64,000 nucleotides of DNA from Rhyacichthys aspro (taxonomy: Eukaryota > Chordata > Actinopteri > Gobiiformes > Rhyacichthyidae). Under the pieces are notes generated by a model. It saw only the letters and a list, made by a program, of their open reading frames with translations, ran no database searches and had not been told where the DNA came from. Location of the stretch: contig CM072149.1 in assembly GCA_036850595.1 (NCBI GenBank), positions 31,001-95,000 of the forward strand, in the 5' to 3' direction. The position numbers were made by a program, and so were the translations under genes. Positions 18,330 through 30,823 of the stretch are shown here, in pieces (the stretch's first letter is position 1; the number at the start of each line of letters is the position of its first letter).

Positions 18330-21300
18330 TTGAATGTGGGGCCAGGTCTCAGATGGAGTTCTTCCCAAACAGCTTTGAAGAAGCTTAAAGGTAGATGCTA
18401 CAATTGTTGATAAATATTATATTCAATGCCAGCCTAACTCAATTCACACAGAATAAGTTAGTTCCCGACAGGCTATATGTCACAAAATGTTTTGACATAT
18501 GGAGCGAAAACCCATGCACAGATATATCTGTCCTAGCAATGCAGTTAGATGAGAAAAAAAAAAATGAAGAGAATGCAGAGAAAATCATTTTAAAGTCACC
18601 TGTGCTGTTTGATTGGTGTGTGTTTCCTGTTTTGTGTTTGTTGAACCTATTGAGCTTGTTGATCCAAGTCTAAAAAACGAAGGGAAGTTTGTTCCAGTGA
18701 CTGTGCTGCTCCAGTTGAGCTCTGTGTGTGTTCTTTGTGTTAATGCTGTGTTGTAGTTGGTGTGTTTCAGGTCTGACAGGAGACTGTCCAGTAACGTCAG
18801 GTGTGGTGTCTGTAGTGAAGTCTGGAGCTAAAGTACTTCACTGTGGTTGTATCACCTGAGGAGGTGTGTCTGATGTTGAGAGTAGGGCTCTTAAATCATT
18901 CACATGTTAATTTACTGGTAATAATCATCCAACATGTATACAATACAAATAAATGCAGAGGAAGGAATCACGAGAGTCAAAGACAAAAAGTCACTATTGT
19001 AACTCCAAAAATAAAGAGAAACCCCATATATTTTCTTCCTGTGTGGCTCAGGTGCACATGATCCTCACATGAATAAAAAAGAGGTGGGAGCAAGAGAAGA
19101 GAATCCTGGGAGGTTCTTAGTCGAGACAATGATTATTATGACTCTTTCTAATAAAAAATATATTTGCAGTATTCGAATGTTAAACTAAACACAAAGAACA
19201 ATCAAAGTGATACCTTTTTTACAGAATAAAGAAATTCAGAGTAAACAACACAAGATTTAGTTTAAACTAAATATTACTAAATGTTTGTGAAACCAGAAGA
19301 TAAGGAAAGTGCTAGGGAGAAGAGAAGAACAAAACCCAGTTGTTCCTGAGGACGGTTAAGAAGTGAAAAGGACTGACTGGAAAACTTTTCACTAATCAAT
19401 ACTAACACCTAACTCTTAACAATGACTCTCTGAGACCTCAGATTCAAAGAGCAACATGGAAACTTGAAAAAGGGAAACTTCAACAACTAACACTTATGGG
19501 TTGTAATACATGAGCTGTTCTAACCTAATTATTTTCTAGGCTGGTGGACAATTGTTTTAACAGACATTTTACCAACAGGGTCCCACTCTGGAACATTGTG
19601 CATTGGAGATCAATACCAGCAGCCACTTACACAGGCTTGAATTGAAACCTAAGATCTAATGAAGGCCCTCTACCGGCCAGAGAGTGTTGATGTTTACAGG
19701 GAAACACCAAAAAGATAAGGTTCCTGTTAAGGTCAGTCCAATCTAGAGTCCAGAGTCACCTGGGATGAACACCAGTATCCTTTTGGAAAGTTGCTTAATA
19801 TCTCAATTGTTAAGTTGAATTGAAATTGCATTAAAGTCTTAAATGCAAGATTTGAGTGGATAGCAGAGTGGGAGATAATTAAGAGGTTCAGTATTTAGTG
19901 GCTAATAAAGACTCATATTTAATCTAGAAGGGCATAGAAATGTGCACCTGGACATTAATTGTAACCTGTGAGTAAGTGTGGTAAGTTATCTTATATATTT
20001 CCACGCTGTCTACACATTTCACATCATGTACACAACATCATTTGTTGTTTCAAAACATCTTGACTGGTTTTGGCAGCTATTATCAATATGTGCACACAGT
20101 TTTAATGCATTCACTTGGGGAAGTGTCAATGGTTCAGAAGTGGTTAGAAATAAATCTACAGGAACTATTAAGTAAAAGTAAAGTAAATCAACTATTGTCA
20201 AACAATCCTACACATGTAAAAATAAAAGCTCCCTGGTTACCTAAACAATTAAGCTGAATGTATCTCTGTTTCCAGGGGGCAGGAGCCATAGAACTTGGAA
20301 GGGTGAGGGTCCTGCTCCCTGACAGTCTGCAGGGGTGTGGAGGCTTACAGCTGAGTCCCATACGACCAGCCTTACGGTACATGCCTTTTAGATTTTATTC
20401 TAAGATAAAGGATTTAAAGATAGTGGCCTCACACACCCCATTAATGTGTAAACTTACTGCTGCAGATACAGTAACCTATGATACAGAATTACAAGTAAAA
20501 TACTAGACCTTCCACTTACTACTCAAGGAAGAACATGTAGAGTAATTTGAACTAATGCTGCTCTTAGGTTTCTGTGGAAACTGCATTAGATGTGTGGATT
20601 AAGTGTTATGTATTTTACCGGTAGAACATGTGTCGTAAAATCTGGGGAAACAGTGTTCATTACAAATAAAATAAAATAAATTAACTTAGGAATAGATAAT
20701 AAGCAAAACTTTTGGGTCTAAAAATAATGCAAATAATAAAAGTAGCCTATGAAATAACACAAAGGAGAAAACAACAGAGTAAAGCAACATCTAAGTTCTG
20801 ACAATTATGTTTCTTAAAATCAAAGAAATAATTTCTCTTATATCATTTTATGTAGAGGTGAATACACATAAAATGCTTTTATTTCAGAGAAAAGGAGAAA
20901 AGTGAATGCATTGTGATTACTGTGTGAAGCTTATGTATGCATTAGTCCTCTCTGTAATTCATGTAACACTGATGCATTTGTGATTGTGGAATGCACAATT
21001 ATGGTTTTAAAAGGAGTATTTGTTGCTTAGTAATGTCTGCAGAAGCTAAGGTTAAAAAAAGTGTTTAAAAATCAATTTCAACTTATTCATATTGAGCTTG
21101 AAGAAGAATGTTTCAACTGAGGAGCCTGAACAAAATGGAATCACTTGGAGATGAGTTAGGGACCTCGTCGTATCGGGCATAATAATCCTATGTTACGATG
21201 AGGTTAAGGCACGGGTGTGTACCCATGGCCTTTAGAGCCCTATGGAATACTTCTACACTGGAAACGTTTTGCCACATGGACTCTTTGCCCCACATTGCCC

Positions 21301-21343
21301 CTGGATCCTTGTCCCGTTGCACTGTTGCAGTCTCACTGCAACA
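18330..21343. other. Long non-coding stretch, nothing recognised
   Basis: AT-rich with only short, unsupported open frames (for example 18395-18673, 20258-20506). No conserved domain, tRNA or shared repeat was recognised. Confidence 0.4.
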
Positions 21344-21413
<70 letters not shown>

Positions 21414-21477
21414 CATACATACATACATACATTACATATATATAAATATATATATATATATATACATACATATACAT

Positions 21478-21512
<35 letters not shown>

Positions 21513-21540
21513 CATATATATACATACATAGATATATATA
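21344..21540. repeat. Compound microsatellite (AT)n/(ATAC)n/(CA)n
   Basis: About 65 bases of AT dinucleotide followed by CATA tetranucleotides, further AT and a CA run. Translated frames through it are artefacts of the repeat. Confidence 0.95.
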
Positions 21541-22399
21541 AGTCATCTGAGCTTGACTAAAATAATACTCTAAAGTTAAATTTCAGTCAATGTTATTCAT
21601 TATTAATTATTATATTATTAACTGTGTATATATATAAATGCATACATTTAATTAGGGGTTATTTCTGCCTCATGTTGCACATCAATGTAGGGACCAGGCC
21701 CTTGTGCATCAAAGGTTTAAGTAGTTAGTTTAGTAGTAGTCCTCAGTGTGCTTTGTGTCATGTTTTAATTCCTCGTGCCTCATATTTAAGGATGCACACA
21801 TAAAATATCTCATTGAACTACACACACAGTGTATTAGATGTAATCCTTACTGTTCTCTTGGTTTCAGCTCTGCCTTTAAGTGTCCAGCTGCGATGCATTT
21901 GGCCTGTATCCCTCAAACCACCAAAATTACGTTTGAAACACTTGTTGAGACGGGCTCTGGCATCGACAGAACTGTGCAGTTATTTTGGAGTTTATCATTG
22001 TGTTTGGACTTGGAAGGGTTTCTTTAACATTTTTGAAACCACAACGGGCCACAAAAACAACCTTTAAAGTTCTCGTTTTGTCACACGGTTGTCAAAGCCT
22101 TTCCTGGATGCTAATTCAAAGTGGCTAATTAAGAGTGAAAACAAAAAACGTACGGAAAACATTATTCTCTTGAATATAAGAAGATGATCTTTCCATTCCA
22201 ATGAATTGTAGAGAATAGAATAGTCTGCAAACTACCTTTTTAGTTTATGGTTTATTGATGTTTTTAAGACACTTCCTTATGTGCCCCCTAATGTCCCCTA
22301 ATTTGGAGACCTAGGGGCCCCCAAAATAGCATAGTTGTTGACAACTAGTATCAACAGTTGGTTCTGTTTTGTTGTGTTTTCTCCTCCCCTTTTCTTTTT
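21541..22399. other. Non-coding stretch
   Basis: No gene recognised. A segment of about 50 bases at 22369-22420 (TTGTTGTGTTTTCTYCTCCC and on to GCTGTGGCTGGTTTTCCTC) recurs at 44051-44103, in both cases next to R2-like LINE sequence. Confidence 0.45.
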
Positions 22400-22420
22400 C
22401 AGCTGTGGCTGGTTTTCCTC

Positions 22421-24507
22421 TGCGCAACTCTGCTTACTTATGCAAGGAAGGCCTGGCACCACATGAGAGCTACTCAAAGAGCGAGAAAAATCCTGATACT
22501 ATGTAAAAGATGTGCATCAGCTCAACCCACTCTGGCACGGGCCTCCGGGCATAACTCCATCTGCAAAAAAACCCTTTGGTTCAGCCGTCACTGGCGACAT
22601 CAAATGCAGCCACTGCTCAAAAGCTTTTCACACAGCAAGGGGCCGATCGCAGCACCCATCGGGAACTAAGTTCGCCCCGCCACATCAGCCTGATGAGTGG
22701 GCCCGATTGAACCTCAGAGCTGGCCTCTTCACCCAGCTCCCTAAACCGGATGTTGTATCCTCTGCGGGACACCGGTTCCGTAGTGATTTAAAGGCCATTT
22801 ACGCAATCGGCCACCTGCCTCAGAAGCACATTATTGACCGGGAGCTGCGGACCCTCACTAAGCATATCCACAGGAGACTTTGTGTGGGAGTCTCCCCTTC
22901 GAGATGTGCCCCCCGACAGGTGAATCGCAAATTAACAAAAACTAAGAGCAAACCCTCTGCTTACAGGGCGTTGCAACGACTATGGCTTAAGAATCGAAAT
23001 CTCGCTGCTTCTACAATCCTTGATAACTCCCTGGTGACAGTCCAATGCCCGTTCACACCCCAGGAAGTATCAAAAACATACCAAGAAATCTGGGAGGCCT
23101 CTAATGAATATTGGGGCCTGGGTCAGTTTGCCAAACTCCTTCTGGCAGACAATACACCCTTTGGTCACCCAATTTCACCATCTGAGATGATCATGACCAT
23201 CAAACGGATGAAAGTCTCCAGTAGCCCCAGACCTGACGGGACAAAAAGATCCCACTTACTACTTTTCGACCGCAAAGGGGAAAAATTAGCGGCAATCTTC
23301 AACCACATGCTAGCTAAAAGACACATGCCACTATGCCTCAAACGAAGCAGGACCACCCTCATCCCAAAGACTAATGAGGAGTCTAAACTCAGAGACATAA
23401 AGAACTGGAGGCTGATCACCCTGAGCTCGGTTATTCTCTGGACTCATCCTGGCTAAACGACTGGGCGAAGCACGTAAGCCGCATCCCAGGCAAAAGGGAT
23501 TTGTGCCAACTCCAGGCTGCGCTGAGAATCTACTAGTCCTAAACGGCATCCTAACACACTGTAAAATGAGAAGGCGCCAACTAGCTGTGGTCTTTATAGA
23601 CCTAGCTAAGACCTTTCACACTGTATCTCATCGACTAATAAATGAAAGCTTGAAACGACGATGTGTGGACCGGATGGTAAGACACGTGTCTCCAGAATCA
23701 AAACCGGGCAAGGCATTACAAAACCTATTGAAATCAAGACCGGGGTCAAACAAGGTGACCCCCTGTCACCACTCCTATTTAACTTGTCTCTAGACCCCCT
23801 ACTATACTTACTAGACTCGGAGGGACAGGGCTTCGAGTTCGGAAATGACAAGAACATCGCCACCGTGGCCTTTGCCGATGACCTAGTCCTCTTGAGTGAC
23901 TCTTGGCAGGGCATGCAGAGGAACCTGGACATTCTAGAAGCCTTCACATACCTAACAGGCTTCAAAGACAATGTGGACAAGTGCCATGGATTCTACATCA
24001 GATCTGAAGGGCGTAATATAACATTCAATAACTGCAATGACTGGTCCCTTCACGGCCAGAAAGTGCACATGATAAAACTGGAAGACTCGGTCAGGTAACT
24101 GGGCGTACGAATCAACCCTGTCAAGGGTCTACTAAAACTGAAGGTACATGAGATATATCGTGGCTACAAAGATGGAGGCATGGGAGTCCCCAAATGACCC
24201 TGGGAGAGCAGGCTTAACTGAGTCAGAATATATTATGGCGCTCCAGGTGCGCTCCAACACATTCCCGGTCCTGGCCTCAACCCTCAGGGGAAGAGGCCTC
24301 TCAGCGATGTGCCGCCTGTGTGGTCAGGCGAAAGAAACCCTGGCACACATTATAAGCCTCTGTCCGGTCCTTAAAAGGAACTGTATGGCCAACCATAATG
24401 CGATTTGCTCTATTCTGATGTCTGCAGGGGCAAAGGCCGGATGGAAGGCTCATGTCAAGCCAAGACTGAAGTCTAAAAATGGCAAACTGAGCGTCCCTGA
24501 TCTACTG
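22421..24507 (+). pseudogene. R2-like LINE (restriction-like endonuclease type), broken copy 1
   Basis: The 314-codon frame at 22512-23456 carries a C2H2 finger (CSHCSKAFHTARGRSQH), then the R2-type RT start (ADNTPFGHPISPSEM, IKRMKVSSSPRPDGTKR). A frame slip at about 23450 leads to the next part (GCAENLLVLNGILTHCK, VVFIDLAKTFHTVS), and another to 23661-24098 with TGVKQGDPLSPLLFNL and the catalytic FADDLVLL. After an internal deletion, 24148-24510 contains the CCHC motif CRLCGQAKETLAHIISLC and GKLSVPDLL, the beginning of the restriction-like endonuclease. Truncation coincides with the satellite at 24508. Zinc fingers, RT and RLE in this order identify an R2-group element. Normal R2 elements insert in 28S rDNA; this one is outside intact rDNA. 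Confidence 0.8.
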
Positions 24508-24950
24508 TAATGTTGTCATATAGGGATTCTAGAATGTAATGTTGTCATATGGGATTCTAGAAAGTAATGTTGTCATAAGGGATTCTAGAATGTAATTATG
24601 TCATAAGGGATTCTAGAATGTAATGTTGTCATAAGGGCTACTAGAATGTAATGTTGTCATATGGGATTCTAGAATGTAATGTTGTCATATGGAACTCTAG
24701 AATGTAATGTTGTCATATGGAACTCTAGAATGTAATGTTGTCATAAGGGATTCTAGAATGTAATGTTGTCATATGGGATTCTAGAATGTAATGCTGTCAT
24801 ATGGGACTCTAGAATGTAATGTTGTCATATGGGACTCTAGAATGTAATGTTGTCATGAGGGATTCTAGAATGTAATGTTGTCATATGGGACTCTAGAATG
24901 TAATGTTGTCATGAGGGATTCTAGAATGTAATGTTGTCATAAGAGATCCA
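24508..24950 (+). repeat. 28-bp satellite, about 15.7 copies
   Basis: Unit TAATGTTGTCATATGGGATT + CTAGAATG, fifteen full copies plus a partial, with small substitutions (CTATTAG-type variants, ATATGG/ATAAGG/ATGAGG). It begins exactly where the R2-like endonuclease frame stops and ends just before the APE-type LINE. Confidence 0.95.
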
Positions 24951-24959
24951 TGATACTCG

Positions 24960-27570
24960 GCGCCCTCCGAGGCAGACGTGTTTGCTCGCTCCGATCACGA
25001 ATGCCAGCTTTTCTTCTATTTTTCTTCTATTAGGGCGTTCTTAGTTTTCTTCTTATGCAGTGCACAATGTGCATTTTTACATACAGCCGACAGGAATTAC
25101 TGGACATTGCTCATTCACACCACCAGTTTAATTTTGATGGATTCATACCACCGGAGCTGCAACTCATTGTTCGCTCCCGCAGCCACCGCCTTCACCCCCA
25201 CGAAGGCCCCGAAGCACCGACCTCGAGTGAGCTAGCTGACGCCGGAATGGCGCTTCGGAGACGGCGACGCAAGCGAGGCAAGAGGGGGGGACTCCATGCT
25301 AGGCTCAAAGCCCGAGCTAGCCGACCACCGCTGCCCAGCCTCTTGCTAGCAAACGTGCGGTCTCTGGAGAACAAACTGGACGAGCTTAGAACCAGGATTA
25401 CAACACAGCGGGAAATACGAGAGTGCTGCGCTCTTATTTTCACAGAAACCTGGCTTTCTGACAAAGTCCCAGAATCTGCGGTTCAGCTAGAGACTCACTC
25501 GGTACACCGCGGAGACCGGACTGCAGCTTCCGGTAAGCCGAAAGGGGGAGTCGTGTGTGTGTTTGTCAACAATGCGTGGTGCGGAGACATACGGGCCACA
25601 AGCACTGCTCACCAGACGTGGAGGTTTTACTGCTGAAGTGCCGTCCCTATTACCTACCGAGGGAATTCACTCGGCAAGCTCCATGACGTCATCAGCGCGG
25701 TGGAGACGGCTCATCCTGACGCTGTTTTCATTGTCGCTGGAGACTTCAACCAGTGCAATTTACGGACTGTACTGCCCAAATATTTCCAGGATGTCGACAT
25801 TCCCACCCGCGAGAAAAACACCCTGGACCATGTTTACAGCAACATACGGGCTGCGTACAGGGCTGCACCCCGCCCCCACTTCGGACAGTCAGACCACATC
25901 TCTTTGTTCCTGTACCCGGCCTACAGACAAAGACTTAAACAAACGAACCCTGTCACCAAACAGGTTAAACACTGGACCCCGGAGGCTGAAAGCACCCAGC
26001 AGGACTGCTTTGCAAGGACTGATTGGGATGTGTTTGAGGCTGCAGCCACGCTGGAGGACTCCTCTGTCAGCGTACAGGACTATGCTGAGTATGTTACTGG
26101 GTACATCAGCACTTGTGTTAACAACATTGTACCCACCATACAAGTCAGAAAGTTCCCCAATGAGAAGCCCTGGATAAACAGTCAGGTACGTCAGATGCTG
26201 CGTGCCCGCTCTCGTGCATTTACATCTGGCATTGAGACGGAATACAAAGCAGCAAAGTACGGACTGAGAAAAGCCATCACATCGGCCAAGAGGCAGTACA
26301 GAGAGAAGCTTGACAGCTTCTACTCAACTGCGGACCCTGGGCGGATGTGGCAGGGCCTGCAACACATCACAGACTACAGGACCAACACCAGCACCATCAG
26401 CTCCTCAGACAGCCTGCCGGATGACCTCAACACATTCTACACCCGCTTCGAGACCTCCAACCACAGCACAGAGAGGAAGCACACACACACCTGGACCACA
26501 CAACCCCTTCCTCCCCTCCACCAACCATCTCACCAGCCCAGGTGCACAAAGCTCTGAGAAGGATCAACCCCCGCAAGGCAGCAGGGCCAGACAACATCCC
26601 TGGACGAGCCCTCAGAGCATGTGCCAACGAGCTGACGGACGTTCTCACCTCCATTTTCAACCTCTCCTTCAGACAAAGCATTGTGCCCCCATGCTTCAAG
26701 ACCACAACCATTGTCCCCCTTCCCAAGAAGAGCCCACCAACCTGCCTGAATGACTACAGGCCAGTGGCACTCACTCCAATCATCATGAAGTGCTTCGAGA
26801 GAGTGGTTCTGGCCCACATTCAGAGCAGCATCCCGGACACACTGGACCCCCTACAGTACGCCTACCGCTCCAACAGGTCCACCTCAGACGCCATAGCTGC
26901 TGCTCTCCATATTTCCCTCTCCCACCTGGAAAATAAAGACTCCTACATCAGGATGCTCTTTATTGACTACAGCTCCGCCTTCAACACGGTTATCCCCCAC
27001 AAACTCACACACAAACTTTTCTCACTTGGACTGCACCCCACACTCTGTGACTGGCTCCTGGACTTTTTGACTGGCAGGCCTCAGTCTGTCAGAATTGGGA
27101 CCAGGACCTCAGCCAGCATCACCACAAACATTGGCACCCCACAGGGCTGCGTCCTCAGCCCCATCCTCTACACCCTGTTCACCCATGACTGCGTCGCCTC
27201 CCACAAGGACAACACCATCCTTAAGTTCGCGGATGACACTGCAGTGATTGGATGCATCACTGGTGGTGACGAAGCTGCTTACAGGAGGGAGGTGGCCAGC
27301 CTGGTGTCATGGTGTGACCACAACAACCTCACCCTCAACACGGACAAGACAAAGGAGCTGATAGTGGACATGAGGAGGGAAAGGAGCCCTCATCAACCAC
27401 TATTCATCCGGGAGCTTGAAGTGGAGAGGGTGAGCAGCTTCAAGTACCTGGGGATCCACATCAGTGAGGACCTCACCTGGACATTCAACACCACGCAGCT
27501 GGTCAAGAAGGCTCAGCAGCGGCTGGACTTCCTGAGGAGGCTGAGGAAATTTGGCATGTCTCTCCTCTCC
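24960..27570 (+). pseudogene. APE-type LINE (Jockey/Rex1-like), 5' part to RT, frameshifted
   Basis: The 5' region encodes a basic leader, then an endonuclease domain: LLLANVRSLENKLDELR and LIFTETWLSDKVP (25055-25636), and FIVAGDFNQCNL (from 25700) with HVYSN and FGQSDHISLFL, the apurinic/apyrimidinic-type endonuclease motifs. Frame slips occur near 25610 and 25690, and again within the CACACA stretch near 26480. From 26542 an open frame holds RT: FIDYSSAFNTVIP, TPQGCVLSPILY and the catalytic FADDTAVIG (residues 229-232), then KYLGIHISEDLTW. The sequence stops being this family after LRRLRKFGMS (about 27561), where an L2 element is joined in frame. The missing 3' end and tail show this copy is incomplete. 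The subfamily name is uncertain among Jockey/CR1/Rex1-type fish LINEs. Confidence 0.8.
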
Positions 27571-28608
27571 GCTGACTCCGGTTCACTCTCCATCCTCCTC
27601 CTGCTCGATCTGACTGCGGCTTTTGACACCATCTCACACTCCATCCTTCTCCACAGACTCTCCTCCATTGACATCACAGACACAGCCCTCACTTGGTTCC
27701 ACTCCTACCTCTCAGACCGCATTCAGTTCATCCAGCTCAAATCCTTCACCTCCCACCCTGTCCCCGTCACCACAGGTGTGCCCCAGGGCTCAGTACTGGG
27801 GCCCCTGCTGTTCATTATCTACCTGCTCCCCCTTGGTCACATCTTCCATAAACATAACATTCACTTTCACTGCTACGCGGATGACACCCAGCTCTACCTT
27901 TCAAGCAAACCAAATTCCACACTCCCACCCTCTTCCCTGATAAATTGCCTCTGTGAAATAAAACCCTGGTTCACCACAAACTTCCTTAAATTAAACAGCA
28001 ATAAAACTGAACTGCTCCTAATCGGCACCAAATCCACCCTTAATAAAATCACTAACTTCTCCATTCCATTTGAAAACTCTGCCATCACCCCCTACCCACA
28101 GGTAAAGAGTCTGGGTGTCATCCTCGACAGCACACTCTCCTTCACTTCCCACATCAACAATGTCACCCGCTCTGCCTACTTCCATCTCCGAAACATCCAC
28201 CGACTGCGCCCCTCCCTCACCCCGCCCTCTACTGCCGTCCTTGTGCACAGCCTCGTCACCTCCCGCCTGGATTACTGTAACTCTCTTCTGTTTGGTCTCC
28301 CTCAAAAAACGCTCCATAAACTTCAACTGGTCCAGAACTCAGCCGCCCGCATCGTCACACGGACCCCCTCCACCAATCATATCACACCCGTCCTGCAACA
28401 GCTCCACTGGCTCCCCATCACATACCGCATCAACTATAAAATACTGCTCCTAACATTCAAATCCATCCACAACCTCGCCCCTCCATATCTCTCTGAGCTC
28501 CTCCTCCTCTCTACAGCTCTCAGTCCCTCCTGCCCCCCCCCGACCTCCGCAACACAGACTCACTCCCACACTTCACGACCAAACTCAAAACTCATCTGTT
28601 CAGACTAG
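26542..28608 (+). CDS. 688-codon in-frame fusion of two LINE reverse transcriptases
   Basis: One uninterrupted frame. Residues 1-340 are the RT of the APE-type LINE (FIDYSSAFN at 140-148, FADD at 229-232). Residues from about 345 are an L2/Maui-type RT (LLDLTAAFDTISHSILLHRL from 354, GVPQGSVLGPLLFI, YADDTQLYL with YADD at 445-448, then NILR-type thumb LHKLQLVQNSAARIVTRTP). The frame ends at a TAG near the usual C-terminus of L2 ORF2. No stop, indel or frame change occurs at the join. It is most simply a 5'-truncated L2 inserted into or joined onto the other LINE, with the frame kept by chance. Expression is not shown. Confidence 0.8.
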   Translation: MHKALRRINPRKAAGPDNIPGRALRACANELTDVLTSIFNLSFRQSIVPPCFKTTTIVPLPKKSPPTCLNDYRPVALTPIIMKCFERVVLAHIQSSIPDTLDPLQYAYRSNRSTSDAIAAALHISLSHLENKDSYIRMLFIDYSSAFNTVIPHKLTHKLFSLGLHPTLCDWLLDFLTGRPQSVRIGTRTSASITTNIGTPQGCVLSPILYTLFTHDCVASHKDNTILKFADDTAVIGCITGGDEAAYRREVASLVSWCDHNNLTLNTDKTKELIVDMRRERSPHQPLFIRELEVERVSSFKYLGIHISEDLTWTFNTTQLVKKAQQRLDFLRRLRKFGMSLLSADSGSLSILLLLDLTAAFDTISHSILLHRLSSIDITDTALTWFHSYLSDRIQFIQLKSFTSHPVPVTTGVPQGSVLGPLLFIIYLLPLGHIFHKHNIHFHCYADDTQLYLSSKPNSTLPPSSLINCLCEIKPWFTTNFLKLNSNKTELLLIGTKSTLNKITNFSIPFENSAITPYPQVKSLGVILDSTLSFTSHINNVTRSAYFHLRNIHRLRPSLTPPSTAVLVHSLVTSRLDYCNSLLFGLPQKTLHKLQLVQNSAARIVTRTPSTNHITPVLQQLHWLPITYRINYKILLLTFKSIHNLAPPYLSELLLLSTALSPSCPPPTSATQTHSHTSRPNSKLICSD

Positions 28609-28806
28609 CCTACTCACTCTCACCATAACTGCACTGACCTGTTTATGTATTGTATAGTGGTTTTTAATGGTGTTCTTAATTGTTGTTTTTGAGCGTTTTT
28701 AATGATTATATGTCCTATTGTGTTTTTATGTATGTTGTAAGGCGATCTTGAGTGTCTAGAAAGGTGCATTATAAATAAAATGTATTATTATTATTATTAT
28801 TATTAT
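27571..28806 (+). mobile_element. L2/Maui-like LINE, 5'-truncated, with (TTA)n tail
   Basis: RT from the LLLLDLTAAFD block to the C-terminus is intact. The 3' UTR contains the common L2 ending GTCTAGAAAGGTGCATTATAAATAAAATGTA split over two short blocks and finishes in a run of TTA triplets at 28783-28806. The tail and 5' truncation are typical of target-primed reverse transcription. No downstream return of the host LINE was seen. Confidence 0.85.
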
Positions 28807-30349
28807 AACATAGTAAGTCTATTAAATGTAAAATACTTATTAACATTGACTCAATAATAAGGCTACTATTGTCAATTGTTTCAATTCATCAAATAAATCA
28901 CATTTACATACTCAATGTATCTATGAAGAGGCAGAACATAGGCTATGAATCAGTGCTATAGACCTATTGGTGACGTAGCTTACAGAGAAAACGTAGCAGG
29001 TATGCACCGTGTGAACGGACTCAGCCCAGTTTATAAGTCATCGCTGCTACTTTCTAGTTGGCTATTTGACAAAAGAAATATATAAATTGAAAAAAGAGAC
29101 CTGGTGTACCTAGATTTATAACACAGTGCAGCACCATTGTAGTGGACCAAACATAAAGGCAAGGACAACAGGTGTAACAATGAGGATAATTTAATAAAGT
29201 CAAAAAATAAGTTTAGCAAAGGCTCCAAAATGAATGAAATAATATAACAAAGATTTGGGCCCAACAGAGGTCAACTAAACCATAACTTTAACAGAAGAAA
29301 GTTATTCTGTCGGTGGGCTCTCCCAAAGTTTTAAGTTGTTTCCAGCCCCTTCTTCCGTCTTTCCTGACACTCAAAAGAAACAAGTGTAAGTAAATATATT
29401 CAGACAAATATTAGTGTGCATCCAAATTAGAAAATATGTGTCTAAATAAATGTTTTAAATGAAACTGTGTTGTGTGAATTTAATGAATGAAATGAATATA
29501 AATGAAATGTAATGTGACAAAGAAAAATACTAACACTGTTGAGTGGTGGCAGAGGTCTCCACCACAACCATCTTCCCTCCCTGCCATGCCGGCACGTACC
29601 TACACTGTAGTGCTTCTTAACGGCTAACAGCCGGTTAACGGCCTGCTAACGGAAGTTAGAAGTTATTGCTAGTTATTTCCAGATAGACTTAAATACCTCA
29701 TTTACGCCATTTAAAACATTTAATAGCCTAAAAGTGACATAAAACTTTTTGTAAATTGTAATAAACCTTTGTCTTCCCGTAAGCCTGATGGAGGTAGGCT
29801 CTAATATTTCATTTTGAGTGCCGTAAACAATAAAGGCTATTTTAACATGTACACTATAATATTTTTAAGTCTAAATTTTACTTTGTAAGTCAACAACAAC
29901 AGTTTAAAAATCATACAGAAGGCCATAGCCTGATTACTCACTTCTTCTTCATGTCAAAAGGAGCACCAGGGCCACAAACACCTGAGTAGTGTCAAAGTAA
30001 TAAAATAGAAGTAAACTGACTGTTTTGGTTGATTGGACAAAAATACCCACTGCTGCTGTCTTTCATTTATACTCCATGGTTCATCTGTGAATGTTATAAT
30101 AAATCATAATGTTTGTGAACGATATATTTGAATAAATCAAAATAAGGACTCATATATAAATAAATGTTTATTGAAAATGTAACAAATATTCTTGTAAAAC
30201 TAGACTAGGTGTGGGCAGATCTCAAGCAATTTGCGTGAGTGCAGCTCCTCTCTCAGTCCTTATGAGTGAACAGCTCCTCTCTTACTCTGCCCCTCCTGGC
30301 CCTATATTTACTTTGTATTGGATTGATACTAAAATTATCAGCATCATGT
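28807..30349. other. Non-coding stretch, nothing recognised
   Basis: AT-rich. A short minus-strand open frame at 29031-29264 is unsupported. No repeats or RNA genes recognised before the tRNA cluster. Confidence 0.4.
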
Positions 30350-30422
30350 ATCCTTGATCTGGACTTGAACCAGCCTCCTCTTACTCTGCAGTTGAATGTG
30401 CTGCCACTGAGATATACCCCAC
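30350..30422 (-). pseudogene. tRNA-Cys (GCA) relic
   Basis: The minus strand reads GGGGTATATCTCAGTGGCAG, ACTGCAGAG with anticodon GCA in place, and T-arm CTGGTTCAAGTCCAG, matching vertebrate tRNA-Cys. The acceptor stem ends do not pair, so the gene looks dead. A second B-box-like GGTTCAAATCC lies at about 30462. Confidence 0.55.
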
Positions 30423-30823
30423 ACCCAAAGTACAAACTAAGCAAAGGAACTAGAGGTTTCTGGTTCAAATCCAAATGATCCTCAATATTCACTGATGCAG
30501 ACAGTGTCTGGTCTCCTGACATTAGTCATTCACTGTTGGTTTTGTTTTGATTTCAAAAGTGTTAAAATCTCTGTCTGGGCCTGCAGAGGTTTTTGGTTTT
30601 TGAGGCGAAAAAAGTACTTTGATAAAGATAGAGATAAAGTGAAGTTTAAATTAGTTCAACTGCTTTGTCAGAGCAGTGCCTTTATCCAAATAATTTCAAT
30701 AAATCCAAAGACCTTGTAATATTTCTGTGGTGTTCTTTGCTTTTTGTCAGGTTATGCTTATTTTTGGGTCCACTTTTAAAAAGACAACATAGACAAGATA
30801 GAGCAGTTCTGAACTAAAGTACA

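Noticed and set aside
21188..21546. Four overlapping open frames of up to 113 codons rich in Tyr-Ile and Thr-His
   Set aside because: They are translations of the AT/ATAC/CA microsatellite, not genes.
22369..22420. Intron/exon border of a host gene before the R2-like copy
   Set aside because: The segment recurs at 44051 beside another R2-like fragment, so it is repeat sequence.
24508..24950. CRISPR-like array
   Set aside because: Units are contiguous with no unique spacers; it is a satellite. The same holds for 52747-53187.
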